Shown piece by piece: positions 11,086-19,544 of a stretch of 64,000 nt of DNA. The notes beneath the pieces were generated by a model. The model was given only the letters and a program-made list of their open reading frames with translations. It ran no database searches and was not told the origin of the DNA. Position numbers and translations under genes: made by a program. Source of the stretch: Trichobilharzia szidati (Eukaryota; Platyhelminthes; Trematoda; Strigeidida; Schistosomatidae); NCBI GenBank assembly GCA_944472155.2, contig OX235272.1, positions 17,778,354-17,842,353 of the forward strand, given 5' to 3'. The first letter of the stretch is position 1. Every line of letters begins with the position of its first letter.

Positions 11086-11140
11086 ACAAGTAGTTCAGCA
11101 AAGAGTCTCTTTTCGGCGAATTCATTTTCATAGCTGTACA
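11086..11140 (-). ncRNA. Hammerhead-like remnant, left arm of fold-back PLE
   Basis: Minus strand: GTACAGC, TATGAAA, ATGAATTCGCC, GAA, AAGAGACTCTT, T, GCTGAAC. Helix I (GTACAGC/GCTGAAC) and helix III (AAGA/TCTT) can form. The CUGANGA box is replaced by TATGAAA. Same arrangement as at 2498 and 12115. Confidence 0.35.
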
Positions 11141-11429
11141 ATCGCAAATATGTATACGGCTGTTTTGTATGTGTGTGTACATTAAATTTGTCAAACGAAA
11201 ATACCATTAGTAAGTTCAGATGAATTGGATGTTGATATAAGAGGGTAGTAAAAAAAGTGATGAGTTGTCACAAACGATTGTTATAGAAGAGTTACGTAAT
11301 AACATGAATAGTTTAATGAAAGAGTAGTTACTCAGAGTGTACATGGAAACAAAATATACGGGATTACACAAGGGTTTTAAGTAGAAAAATAAGCATACAA
11401 ACAAAAGTTAAGTCCAGTCAACACAGTTG

Positions 11430-11780
11430 TTACCATGGTAGTAGAAGTGGTTGAATAATTCGCTTTTGTATGCACAGTTCTGGTTCCTCCAGCCGAATGG
11501 CTAGGGCTTCTGTGATGCAAAGAAGACGGAATCGTACTGTCTTTGGAAGGTTGTTCTTCACTTTGTAAATTACTTTGAAGGAGGCGTTTGTTGAGATGGA
11601 ATGACCAGTGTTGACGAGGTGTTCGATTATTGCACTCCTTATGCAGCCATTACTTCCTTTATGCAGCCACGCTGGATAGTGTTCTTTGACCCTTTTTGAC
11701 AGGATACGCGTTGAACGACCGATGTACCTGGCTCCACAGAAACGGGTGAACTGATATATACACATAGAAGTGGTCAGGTG
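11430..11780 (-). pseudogene. PLE GIY-YIG endonuclease domain (minus)
   Basis: Minus frame from 11765: MCIYQFTRFCGARYIGRSTR carries Y-x-F...Y-I-G-R, then KRVKEHYPAWLHKG, CIRSAIIEHLVNTGHS, FKVIYKVKNNLPKTVR, and ITEALAIRLEEPELCIQKR ending at 11430. The domain is intact as an ORF of 111 codons, but it lacks the linker and RT. It is the same family as 1675-2146. The plus-strand side is non-coding. Confidence 0.8.
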
Positions 11781-12113
11781 CGGGATCTTGTCTTTTGGGC
11801 TTATTCAACCACTTCTACTCTCATGGTAACAACTGTGTTGATTTGAATTAACTTCTGTTCGTATGCTTATTTTTATACTTCAAACCCTTGTGTAATTCCG
11901 TGTATTTTGTTTCCATGATCACTCTGAGTACAGCTCTTTCACTCAACTATTCATGCTATTACGCAACTATTCTTTAACAATCGTTTGTGACAACTCATCA
12001 CTTTTGTTACTACTCTCTTTTATCAACATCCAATTCATCTGAACTTACTAATGGTATTTTCGTTTGACAAATTTAATGTACACACACATAAAAAACAACC
12101 ATATATATTTGCG

Positions 12114-12166
12114 ATTGTACAGCTATGAAAATGAATTCACCGCCGAAAAGAGACTCTTCGCTGAAC
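12114..12166 (+). ncRNA. Hammerhead-like remnant, right arm of fold-back PLE
   Basis: Inverted partner of the motif at 11086-11140: GTACAGC, TATGAAA, ATGAATTCACCGCC, GAA, AAGAGACTCTT, C, GCTGAAC. Helices I and III are preserved, the catalytic CUGANGA box is not, and helix II is weak. Confidence 0.35.
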
Positions 12167-12368
12167 TTGTTGTCAGGTTAAGCAGTTTTGTTGCATAATA
12201 CTCATTTCTCGCCTGTGAAACTTTCGGGCTGCATAACTACTGGAAGGCATTGTTTATGTATTTTTGCATTTTTGAAGTAAGTGATTACTTTTTTATGATA
12301 ACTTAGTTGCTGTCACATTAAATCGTGTTTCGATACTGTTGGGATATAATTTTTAATTGTAACTTACC

Positions 12369-12540
12369 GGTGGAAGTTTGGTTAGCTATACAGAAGAATA
12401 CACTTATCGGTTTCTTGGGTTCACACTGAAATACTTGAGTTACAGTTGTTGTGTCATTAAAAAAGCAACCGGCGGTACAGTAAGGACTTTTCTCAGTGGG
12501 ATATCCAGAATAAATGGAGGTGAACACATCTTCGTTTCTG
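12369..12540 (-). CDS. Candidate host exon (cysteine-rich, secreted-type), partial
   Basis: The minus frame reads NEDVFTSIYSGYPTEK, SPYCTAGCFFNDTTTV, QVFQCEPKKPISVFFC, then IANQTSTG. At 12367 it meets GGTAAGTTAC, a strong splice-donor match. It has four cysteines within about 40 residues and two N-glycosylation sequons (NDT, NQT), as in extracellular domains, and matches none of the retroelement proteins here. A possible acceptor (TTATCAG before GTGATGC) lies at about 12566. A non-LTR element on the plus strand abuts or overlaps this side. The family is not recognised and this may be a chance ORF. Confidence 0.25.
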
Positions 12541-12573
12541 TATAGCCTGCACTGCATCACCTGATAATTTTAC

Positions 12574-12895
12574 ACAGAGGTTAAGTCGACTGGGTTTATT
12601 TCCACTGTCATTCAGACGACTTAGGGGTGACCTTGTACTAGCACACCGTATCCCAAGAAATGATTTTGGAGCAAATTTATCTAATTTATTTCTTCCTTCT
12701 AGCACCAACCAATTGCGAGGACATCACCTCAAGGTTCAAAAACCACGGTCGAATCGTCTGCGTTTGGAGATCCGTTTTTCGCATCGAATTGTGAACCATT
12801 GGAACTCCCTACCGGAACACGTCGTATCAGCGCCATCCGTTGATTCATTCAAGACGAGATTGGACCTCCTATGTGTAACAAATCGAAAGGATTAA
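12574..12895 (+). pseudogene. Non-LTR retrotransposon C-terminal domain (CR1/jockey-type)
   Basis: One open plus-strand frame reads QRLSRLGLFPLSFRRLRGDL, then AHRIPRNDFGANLSNLF, NQLRGHHLKVQKPRSNRL, RFSHRIVNHWNSLPEHVV, SAPSVDSFKTRLDLL and a stop at 12893-12895. The pattern R-L-x-x-L-x-L-F-P-L-x-x-R-R-L-R-G-D-L ... W-N-x-L-P ... V-x-x-F-K-x-x-L-D is the conserved C-terminus of CR1/jockey-like RT proteins. The polymerase is missing. The RNA 3' end is probably near 12920 (AATAAATTG). Confidence 0.7.
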
Positions 12896-12929
12896 CACAG
12901 GCATATAGCCTACTATCCTAAATAAATTG

Positions 12930-13410
12930 TTAACTGTAAACCCTAATATTATTCATCGCGTTGGGAAGACTAATCATTCAACGAATCCACAGTTATGTGG
13001 GCGTTCTGAGGTCTTCTTTCCTTCCGCTTTTGCTGAGATCAAGAAGACATCAACATCTGCATGTTTAAATCAAATAAATTTATTTTATGTAGCACGCAGA
13101 GATGCAGTATTATTAGCTGGATGACATTTCAAAAGCAGAATGTATTGCTCGTAACCATAAGGCGTTTATCCACAAAGATGCGGTGACTAACCTCTATCTC
13201 CACCTGTTCACGTTACGTTTCACTACTTTTGACCTATGTCAACCTGTTTTGCAGTTACATGTAAGTGAGTGCACTACATTGGCCGAAAAATTTCTGTTTA
13301 TGCATATATTGCCGAGCAAAGAACCCAGCTATCAAGCCAGGAGATTTAAGTATTGAGATCATGCAAATTATGCGAACTTTATTATTGAGTAACTAACCAC
13401 CCGCTTGGAT
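12930..13410. other. No gene; contains a micro-exon-like site at 13255-13260 (+)
   Basis: No coding frame was recognised; the 65-codon ORF at 12927 has no known features. At 13236-13267 a pyrimidine-rich CAACCTGTTTTGCAG is followed by TTACAT and then GTAAGTGAG, i.e. acceptor, 6 nt, donor. See findings. Confidence 0.35.
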
Positions 13411-13414
13411 TTAC

Positions 13415-14020
13415 GTTTGATTTATGTTTGATGTCACATAAAATCGAAGACTTACAAGCAGAAACCGACAAACTGGTCGAAGAAGCAGCAAAGACAGGAC
13501 TGACTCCAGGTGAACATAGACAAGACGGAGGTTATGAAAATAACCAACCAACCAGCAACAACAACAACATCAGCAACATCCAGTGCCAATCACTATTAAC
13601 GGGAGGGATTTGAAAGAGGTCATTTCATTCACTCACTTATCTAGGGAGCATTGTCTCAACTACAGCAGGAGGAACGGAAAAGGATGTCAAATCGAGAATC
13701 GACAAGGCGAGAAACACATTCATCTACCTCAAACCAATCTGGAAATCTTCGTCACTCAACTCAGCATCAACAACAAAATTCGGATTTTCAATACAAACGT
13801 CAAGTCACTTCTTCTCTTCTATACGGATCAGAAACTTGGAATGTCACAATGAATATTTCCAACAGCCTGTTGCAGACCTTTATCAACAACTGTCTTTGTT
13901 CTATACTGAAGATCAGATGGCCGGAAAGAATCACTAACAAGAAACTGTGGGAAGAAACAAAACAAACAAGAACCAATCGGCCAACAAATATGTAGGGGAA
14001 AGTTGAGATGGAATATAGTT
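13415..14020 (+). mobile_element. RTE-A retrotransposon fragment (plus)
   Basis: Starts in the motif-C to thumb area (LMSHKIEDLQAETDKLVEEA) and continues through a CAA-rich stretch, TINGRDLKEVISFTHLS, FNTNVKSL, the LLYGSETWNVT block and FINNCLCSILKIRWPER, ending in ...ANKYVGES near 14000. The tail and terminal repeats are missing, because the 3' end is cut where PLE sequence resumes. Indels split it into three frames. It probably interrupts a PLE whose C-terminus follows at 14030. Confidence 0.8.
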
Positions 14021-14029
14021 AGATGGAGA

Positions 14030-14345
14030 CAGAGGTTAATCATCGAATCTCTGCTCATTAAATCAAAATCAAACAAGTGCAATCAGAATGACTCAACCCG
14101 TTTACCGGAAATATTGAAAATAGCTATAAAAGCAGGGCGAAGTGGAAGTATGTGAAATAAATCAGGAAGTCACTTTAACAGATGGATATATTTATGAGCA
14201 AAAGGTTTCTCTCGAAACACCATCCAGTTAATTATACTGTATCACTTTGTCATATCGAATAGGCTTATCTAGTATGAAATTACATCCTACCACAGTGCAC
14301 AGGTTCTACAAATCCATTAATCTGCATGTATATTTCTGTACTAAT
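14030..14345 (+). mobile_element. PLE C-terminal codons and 3' tail
   Basis: NDSTRLPEILKIAIKAG (about 14087-14140) aligns with NDSPPVPDIWKILLPK of the 41-kb PLE. The tail then matches 42870-43000: TTATGAGCAA...CTCGAAAC...CATCCAGTTAATTATACTGT and later TACCACAGTGCACAGGTTCTAC. This is therefore the end of the same PLE family with the RTE-A copy placed upstream. Confidence 0.65.
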
Positions 14346-14359
14346 TTTTATTTATCGGT

Positions 14360-14745
14360 TACAGGATTTCATTATGAGCTGACATTGATTAGAGAACCAT
14401 TGGAAAACCTGCAAGAACTGGACAGCTGTTTCCTCCAAGTTTGGAACTCTTCTTCAGTACGCACCCACCGGGGCTGGAACCCAGGACCTTCTGGTTACAA
14501 GGCGAGCTCGTATACCAATAAGCCACTGGGACCCGATCCAGTGGTCAGCCCATGAATTCAAACTTTTGCCAATTCACGACATAGTGCGACCCCTAGCCAA
14601 TGCCTTCGGCGAGTATTTGTCCTCACACCCGACCTGCTGCACCCTACTGGTCACGACTTCGCACTAGAACCCCAGGTAACTACCTACCTGAATAGGGCAA
14701 GTCGCTAGTGAGCATCTCATTGATATTCAAGTGTTGGTTTTTTCA
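14360..14745 (-). mobile_element. tRNA-Thr-like hammerhead SINE, near full length (minus)
   Basis: Minus strand order: a 5' segment (from about 14690, CTAGTGCGAAGTCGTGACCAG), ATGGGCTGACCACTGGATCGG, the tRNA-like head (CCCAGTGGCTTATTGGTATA...TTGTAACCAGAAGGTCC; B box decayed), a decayed hammerhead box (CTGAAGA...GGAAAC), and the tail down to TCATAATGAAATCC at 14360. The same order is seen on the plus strand at 16625-16890, so the segment upstream of the tRNA head belongs to the element. Confidence 0.7.
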
Positions 14746-15290
14746 TTTATTTTTACTTATCCATTTTGTATCATTAGAGTCTTTTATTTAGTTCTGATGA
14801 CCTCCCATACAATTACGTAACTATATCCACTTTTTTTTTAAATTTGCAGCTAGACTCCAGAATGTTTCTTTCTGTTTACAATAGGCGATGTCTGTGTTTC
14901 GATAATAAGTGATTACTTTAAGTTCCTGGACAATGTTCAAGATCGTCTTCCTTTTTGATATTTTTTTCTACTCTGTTCATCATACAATCAACCACATGTT
15001 CAGTTAAATAATGTATGTTGAAATTATACTGTGATGATTACATGTTCATTTGATAATTCAGCCTTGCATTCATCTGCTGAGAACTCCAGGGAATTAAATG
15101 AATAACTTTATCGTATCTTGCAAAGAACAGAAGAAGCTATTGTTTTATTGTGTCATTAAGCTTTAACAAAGCAACGAACTGTTTGTATCAAGTGTGTTAA
15201 TCACCTCTTTGTTTTTTTAACCTTATATCTGTTATATGTTTTTGCTTTGATTAGGGCCTTTTACTTTGCTGTTTCTTGTTAGCATGAGTA
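14745..15290. other. No feature recognised
   Basis: AT-rich, poly-T runs at 14828-14838. No coding or repeat family assigned. Confidence 0.45.
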
Positions 15291-15299
15291 ATATCAATT

Positions 15300-15500
15300 G
15301 TTGAAGTTAATTTTGTACTTCTCGTTGATTGAACCGAAATGTTCGTTTCCTCTTGACGTATGAACTCTTAGTAGGAACGCTTCGATAATGTATAGGATTA
15401 ACATTAATGTTATTTAGTGGATTGTGATTACAGGTGGAATCCAATATGAGTATTTCGTGCCATTTGGGGTCATCAGCTGAATGTACCTGCAACTAGAGTG
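15300..15500 (-). mobile_element. Smα-like hammerhead SINE copy (minus)
   Basis: 15300-15435 parallels 18790-18925 (GATTGA..GACCGAA.TG.TCG.TTC.C.TGACATG-type sequence) and the hammerhead block follows at 15436-15485, as in the Smα-type copies at 18.6-19.1 kb. The tRNA head is missing. It sits immediately upstream of a PLE. Confidence 0.6.
15434..15485 (-). ncRNA. Hammerhead ribozyme motif, Smα type
   Basis: Minus strand: CTGATGA (complement of 15470-15476), CCCCAAATGGCAC, GAAAT (complement of 15452-15456), ACTCAT, then TGGATTCCACC. The catalytic boxes are intact. Helix II (normally GUCC/GGAC) is damaged. The short helix III, with AU...AU before the cleavage site, and the GGAUUCCAC segment match the schistosome Smα ribozyme layout. 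Confidence 0.6.
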
Positions 15501-15504
15501 AGTG

Positions 15505-16515
15505 TTTGTAATGGCTTCTTGTTACCATCTACTAAACAGCTATCCAGACAAATTCATCAGGAAACACATGAACAGGGAAGTAGAAAACGGCTATTCTCTA
15601 TCTGCAAATAAGAAGCCTTTATAGATACGACTGCAATTCAAGGGTGGCGCACTAAGTGCAGTAACTACTGACAAATTAAGAAAATCTGTTCAAAGAACCT
15701 ACTGTGCTGGCAAACTACTAAGCATATTTTCTACACACGACTGGTTGTGATACCTCAAATGAAAGATGAAGTACCCAGACTTTTTTATATTCCTTCACGT
15801 CCCCAGTGGAACATAGGGCTTCAGGCTAAAAGTTTCTGTAGTAGTGTTTATTTTTACAGGATAAGGTTGCTAGCCTCATGCCCAACCTTTCCTCTTCACC
15901 AGTTTTAGTTCTGGCTTAGCTCCGGCCGGGGATTGAACCCCGGACCATGTGCATGGTCGGCGAGCGTCCTGACCGCTATGCCACCCAGACTAGCCACTTC
16001 TAATTGTACCTACCAATTCAACTACGCTTGTGGCAAGAGTTATATTGGTCTTTGATCTAGAAACTTGAATCTTCGTTCACGGGAATACCTACCCGTGTGG
16101 CCATATAAAGGTGTAGTGAAAACCAATAAAAGTTCGATATTAGACCATCTGGACCAAAACAAGCCACAAAGCCAGCATGAAATAACCCTCGTCTATCATC
16201 TTTTGGACACTAAGTAAATTGCGAGAGGCATCCAGGTACTGAGTACTCCATACGGTAGAGGCTAATGCGACTTGCCTGAAATAACAGATGCTCCGTGTGT
16301 GCAGAAGAAACAAGCCAAGACAATATTTCTGCTCTGACTTTCTGTGCAGGCTATAAGTTAATAAATTCTGTCTTGTTTTCCTAGTTTCTCTGATAATCAG
16401 TGTAGTGTTATGATCATGCATCTTATCACAACTGCAGATGCTACTGAACTGTAATCTACTGATAGTTTCCATTCCATGTAATTTAAGCATTAATGTTGTT
16501 ATTGACTCTAATTCT
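15505..16515 (+). pseudogene. PLE linker and GIY-YIG, interrupted by a SINE
   Basis: 15520-15780 reads NGY-type linker (DKFIRKHMNREVENGY, then KLRKSVQRTYCAGKLLSIF). A minus SINE (15784-15995) intervenes. Then 15998 onward reads NCTYQFNYACGKSYIGL with the GIY-YIG tyrosines, SSILDHLDQNKPQSQHE and LVYHLLDTK. Stops are frequent. The 3' tail (16400-16515) is cut by the SINE at 16516 and resumes at 16879. Same family as 17935-18470. Confidence 0.65.
15784..15995 (-). mobile_element. tRNA-derived SINE with RTE-like tail (minus)
   Basis: The minus strand starts with the tRNA-like head (GGTGGCATAGCGGTCAGGAC, B box GGGGTTCAATCCCC) near 15990. The shared SINE body follows, and it ends at about 15790 with the RTE-like terminus (complement of CCCCAGTGGAACATAGGG). 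It lies inside the PLE reading frame, so it inserted after the PLE. Confidence 0.8.
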
Positions 16516-16878
16516 CAAGTATTGGTTTTGTTGGGATTTTGTTTGATTGCATGGAGGATTTCATCATGAGCTGACATCACTTAGAGAACCACTGGAAAAC
16601 CCGGGAGTACTGGACATCTGTTTCTAGTGCGAAGCCGTGACCAGTATGGTACAGCAGGTTGAAGATGAGGCAGTAACTCATCGAAGAAGACATTGCGAAA
16701 TGGTCGCGATATGTTGTGAATTGGCAGAAGTTAGAATTTAAGGACCATTGGATCGGGTCCCAGTGGCTCAATGGTATACGAGCTCGCCTTGTAACCAGAA
16801 GGTCCTGGGTTCGAATCCCAGTGGGTGCATACTGATGAAGAGTCTCAAAACAGGACGAAACAGCTGGCCAGTACTCCC
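16516..16878 (+). mobile_element. tRNA-Thr-like hammerhead SINE with inverted 5' partner
   Basis: 16625-16878 is the plus-strand SINE: leader (TAGTGCGAAGCCGTGACCAG), tRNA-like head at about 16757-16828, hammerhead, tail. 16516-16612 is a second SINE end in the opposite orientation, so the pair is head-to-head. CTAATTCT precedes (16510 area) and follows (16882 area) the insert, a possible short TSD in the PLE tail. The head has A box TGGCTCAATGG, B box GGTTCGAATCC and a D stem GCTC/GAGC. The anticodon loop reads CTTGTAA, pointing to tRNA-Thr(UGU) origin; the acceptor stem does not pair, so it is not a working tRNA. Confidence 0.75.
16828..16872 (+). ncRNA. Hammerhead ribozyme motif in tRNA-Thr-like SINE
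   Basis: CTGATGA (16832-16838), AGAGTCT-loop-GGAC, GAAA (16857-16860), then ACAGCTGGCC for a short helix III. Core boxes are intact and helix II pairs with one G-U. It carries the same three extra nucleotides (AGA) before helix II as the copy at 4868-4912. Confidence 0.55.
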
Positions 16879-16975
16879 AGATTCTAATTCTTTCACTATT
16901 ATGGATATATACTTAAAGAACTTGATGAAGTTGTCGATAAGAATATTCTTTGTTCAGTAATAAGTCTTTTGAAAT
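16879..16975 (+). mobile_element. PLE 3' tail remainder with decayed hammerhead
   Basis: Resumes the PLE tail cut at 16515 and parallels 18375-18450: TTCACTATTATGGATATATA..., then TTGATGAAGTTGTCGATAAGAATATTC where the sister copy has CCTGATGATGGAGTTATCGAAAAGAG. The catalytic GAAA is lost here. Confidence 0.55.
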
Positions 16976-17294
16976 ACGAAATCAGCTGGAAAATGCAATA
17001 ACTGATGCCAGTTGCACAAGAGATGGCCCTCAGAGTGCATATCGAAAAGGCCCTTAGAACGATAGAGACATAGTTGCAGCCTCAGCAGAAACATCATTGC
17101 CACTTCACTTGAAATTTTAAAAAAAACAAATGATAATACTTATTTCATGAAAGCCTATAGTAAAACCATACATCCGCATAATGTGAAACTGGAGTATTTA
17201 GGGATTATAATTTGAAGGAAATTATAAGACAGTTACCTCGACAAAATGGTAGATCTCTTCAATCGAGAGTTCAGAAAAGTAGGTATCTATCACG

Positions 17295-17540
17295 GTTAAC
17301 GGATGTGTCGATGGTCCAGTTTTAAAAGACTCGCCAATCACGAGTACGCTGCTGGTTCGACTCCAGGGTGACGCACTTCTCAGTGTCGCTTAGCGGGTGG
17401 TGAATCTGATGAAAAGAAAGGGATGGGCGTGAGACTAGCAACCACATCCCGTAAATAAAACACCACTGCTACAGGAGCTTCAAAGCAGAAGCTCGAAGCT
17501 CTGTGTTCCACTCGGGACGAGAAGAAAAGAAAATTCAAAC
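17295..17540 (+). mobile_element. tRNA-derived SINE with RTE-like tail (plus)
   Basis: tRNA-like head: A-box region GATGGTCCAGTTTTAAAAGA and B box GGTTCGACTCC (17355-17365). The SINE body follows (GAGACTAGCAACCACATCCC), and the end (about 17503-17525) GAAGCTCTGTGTTCCACTCG resembles the RTE 3' end. This is the most complete plus-strand member of this SINE family in the window. Confidence 0.7.
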
Positions 17541-17934
17541 TGAGCCTGGTGAAAAACTCTAAAAATAGCTAGAATGAAGTTATATCTTGATAATGAGACT
17601 TAAACAGTAGGCAGCCTGTGTTTAAAAAAATACTTCTCCCAACCTTCACAAATAAGCGAATCTAACTCCACAAAATAAGCTCTATAAATTGTTTTCAAGT
17701 AAGGCCCTTTCTTTCTGATTTATTTATACAGTTCTATTCTTTACTGATTGATATCAAGTCTCCTATATCTAAAAAAAGGTCTTCCAGTGTTTTGGCGTTC
17801 AAAATGGTACTTAAAATTTATGAAAGCGAAGCTTAATATCGACAGTCTATATTTCATGAAATCAATCTTCATGTATAAAAATCCACTTGATTTTAACAAA
17901 TTCACACCATAAGGAGATGTAAAGTAAAGAAATC

Positions 17935-18470
17935 AAAGGCCCTCAAGAGAACAGCTCCCAGTATCGCTAAGTAAAGGTGTAGTAAAAACCATCAACAGTT
18001 CAATATTAGACCACTTGGTCCAAACCGCACACAAAGCCAGCCAGCATTGAAGAATCCTTCTCTATCATCTACCGGGTACAAAATAAATTGCAAAAAGCAA
18101 TGAAGTACTGAGTACTCTACACAGTAGAGATGGTTGCGATTTGCCTGTAACGACTAGTGCTTTGTGTGCAAAAGAAGCAAGTCCAGCCACTACTACTGCC
18201 CTGGCCAGTCTTCAGTAGAGACTATAAATTCATGAGTTCTGTATTATTATCTTTCCTAATTTTTCTGACATTCAGTGTGTATTGTTATGTTGCTGCTATT
18301 GAACTGTAATCTATTGATATTAATGAATTGATGTTATTCAGAACAACATTAATGTTGTTCATAACACTAATTCATTCACTATAATGAATATATAACTGTA
18401 AAACCTGATGATGGAGTTATCGAAAAGAGTATTCTTTATTTAGTAACCATACTTTTGAAAATGTAGAAAT
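17935..18470 (+). mobile_element. PLE C-terminal remnant and tail (plus)
   Basis: The frames read GVVKTINSSILDHLVQT, LLYHLPGTK and SALCAKEASPATTT, equivalent to 16110-16330 of the PLE at 15.5 kb. All are broken by stops and indels. The tail to 18470 ends in a hammerhead-like block and TTCTTTATTTAGTAACC. Confidence 0.55.
18396..18440 (+). ncRNA. Hammerhead-like motif in PLE tail
   Basis: CTGATGA (18405-18411), TGGAGTTATC, GAAAA (18422-18426), GAGTATTC. Both catalytic boxes are consensus at about the right spacing, but helix II is not well paired. The same block is at 63140-63161 (minus), supporting a conserved element feature. Confidence 0.45.
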
Positions 18471-18571
18471 GTCAAGCTCTGTAGATTGATCACAGACCAT
18501 GTCAATATAAATTCGCCTATTTCTAAGGCTTCCATCATTATATCATGAAAATTAACGTCTATGCTTTCAAT

Positions 18572-18785
18572 TTAATTTGTGGATGGTGACTGGCAGTGGA
18601 ATCCAAGATGAGCATTTCGTCCTATTTGGGACTCATCAACCGGATGTGCCTGCATTTCCTAGTGAGTGATGATGTTCTCACCTGGGCTGGAACCCAGCGA
18701 CCACAGTTTCAAACGCCAAAGTGTTATCCACTAGACCACTTGGACCACGAGAAGCACCTCTTGTGTAACGGGTCATATTAATTAT
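18572..18785 (-). mobile_element. Smα-like SINE, tRNA head plus hammerhead (minus)
   Basis: On the minus strand: tRNA-like head near 18745-18680 (CCAAGTGGTCTAGTGGATAA, then a B box with GGGTTCCAGCCC), ...GTGAGAACATCATCACTCACTAGG..., then the hammerhead block and ...CACTGCCAGTCACCATCC. Gene order and the GGATTCCACTGC segment match the schistosome Smα SINE/satellite. Confidence 0.7.
18599..18652 (-). ncRNA. Hammerhead motif (Smα type), C3 mutated
   Basis: Minus strand: TTGATGA (complement of 18633-18639) instead of CTGATGA, GTCCCAAATAGGAC with perfect 4-bp helix II, GAAAT, GCTCAT, C, TTGGATTCC. Everything is consensus except C3 to U, a position essential for catalysis in known hammerheads. Confidence 0.65.
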
Positions 18786-18924
18786 TTAATTAAACTTTAG
18801 ATTTTCCCGTCGATTGATTGGACCGAATTGCTCGGTCTCGGGTTGACATGTAGGCTTCTTGTGCAGATGCTTTGACGATGTCTGAGCATTTAATTAGAAT
18901 TTAATTGGTGGATGGTAACTAGCA

Positions 18925-18975
18925 GTGAAATCCAGGATGAGCATTTCGTCCTACTTGGGACTTGTTAGCTCTCGC
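18925..18975 (-). ncRNA. Decayed Smα hammerhead, left arm
   Basis: Minus strand: CTAACAA in place of CTGATGA, GTCCCAAGTAGGAC (helix II intact), GAAATGCTCATC, CTGGATTTC. Helix II, GAAA and the short helix III are preserved; the first catalytic box is lost. Confidence 0.55.
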
Positions 18976-19054
18976 TGCCCAAGTGGTCTAGTGGATAACG
19001 CTTTGGCGTTTGAATCTGTGGTCACTGGGTTCGAGCTTCGTTGGGAAAATCATC

Positions 19055-19110
19055 ACTCACTAGGAAATATAGGCACATAAAGTTGACGAGTACCAAATAT
19101 AACGAAATGC
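19055..19110 (+). ncRNA. Decayed Smα hammerhead, right arm
   Basis: TTGACGA (C3 to U), GTACCAAATATAAC (helix II broken), GAAATGCGCATC, CTGTATTCC. GAAA and helix III are preserved. Confidence 0.5.
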
Positions 19111-19294
19111 GCATCCTGTATTCCACTGCTAGTCACCATCCACAAATTAAATTCTAATTAAATGCTCAGACATCGTCAAAGCATCTGCACAAGAAGCCTA
19201 CATGTCAATCTGAAACCGAGCACTTTGGTCCAATCAATCGATGGGAAAACCTAAAATTCAATTAAAGTCTATGCTTTCAGTTTTTTTAAAAATG

Positions 19295-19460
19295 TATTTC
19301 TTTGTGTTACGAGTGCAACACAGGACTTTAAAGCTGGGATTTGAAGTTTCCATTGCAGTGACTCCTTTCATGGCTTGACTTGCAAGTCTCACGTCCAACC
19401 TCAACACTTTTTCAAGCCAGATTTAGGAGTGCATCATCTTGTAACAGGACTCTGGGCCAT
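19295..19460 (-). mobile_element. Diverged SINE body fragment (minus)
   Basis: 19365-19440 (GACTTGCAAGTCTCACGTCCAA, AGCCAGATTTAGGAGTG) follows the order of the SINE at 850-950 (GGTTGCAAGTCTAATGCCCAA, CTGGCTTAGCG..GGAGTG). The tRNA head is not recognisable. Low-level similarity only. Confidence 0.4.
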
Positions 19461-19544
19461 ATACTTGTTTGGCAAACATGTTACCACTTCACCACTGACT
19501 CTACACCGACTCCTTCAAATTAATTATCAATGTTTCACAAGGAA

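Larger units (their letters stand above)
11033..12181 (-). mobile_element. Fold-back PLE insertion flanked by 14-bp direct repeats
   Basis: TGTTGTCAGGTTAA occurs at 11033-11046 and 12168-12181, read as a TSD. Inside, about 11083-11455 and 11803-12168 are inverted copies of each other (for example GTGTGTACATTAAATTTGTC at about 11170 against its complement at about 12070). The single-copy centre holds a minus-strand GIY-YIG domain. Each arm ends in the tail block also seen at 2498-2547. Similar inverted arrangements of end sequence are known for Penelope elements. Confidence 0.8.
18785..19265. repeat. Fold-back Smα unit (inverted repeat about 165 bp)
   Basis: 18785-18960 (minus) and 19100-19265 (plus) are inverted copies (for example ATGTCTGAGCATTTAATTAGA at 18880 against TCTAATTAAATGCTCAGACAT at 19150). 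Between them is a plus-strand tRNA-like head (A box GTGGTCTAGTGGATAACGC at 18980, B box GGGTTCGAG at 19027). Each arm carries a decayed hammerhead. It looks like a head-to-head pair with one shared head. Confidence 0.7.

Noticed and set aside
16757..16828. tRNA-Thr(UGU) gene
   Set aside because: A box, B box, D stem and T stem are present, but the acceptor stem does not pair and the unit recurs as a SINE head at 4.9, 14.5, 59.7 and 61.0 kb.
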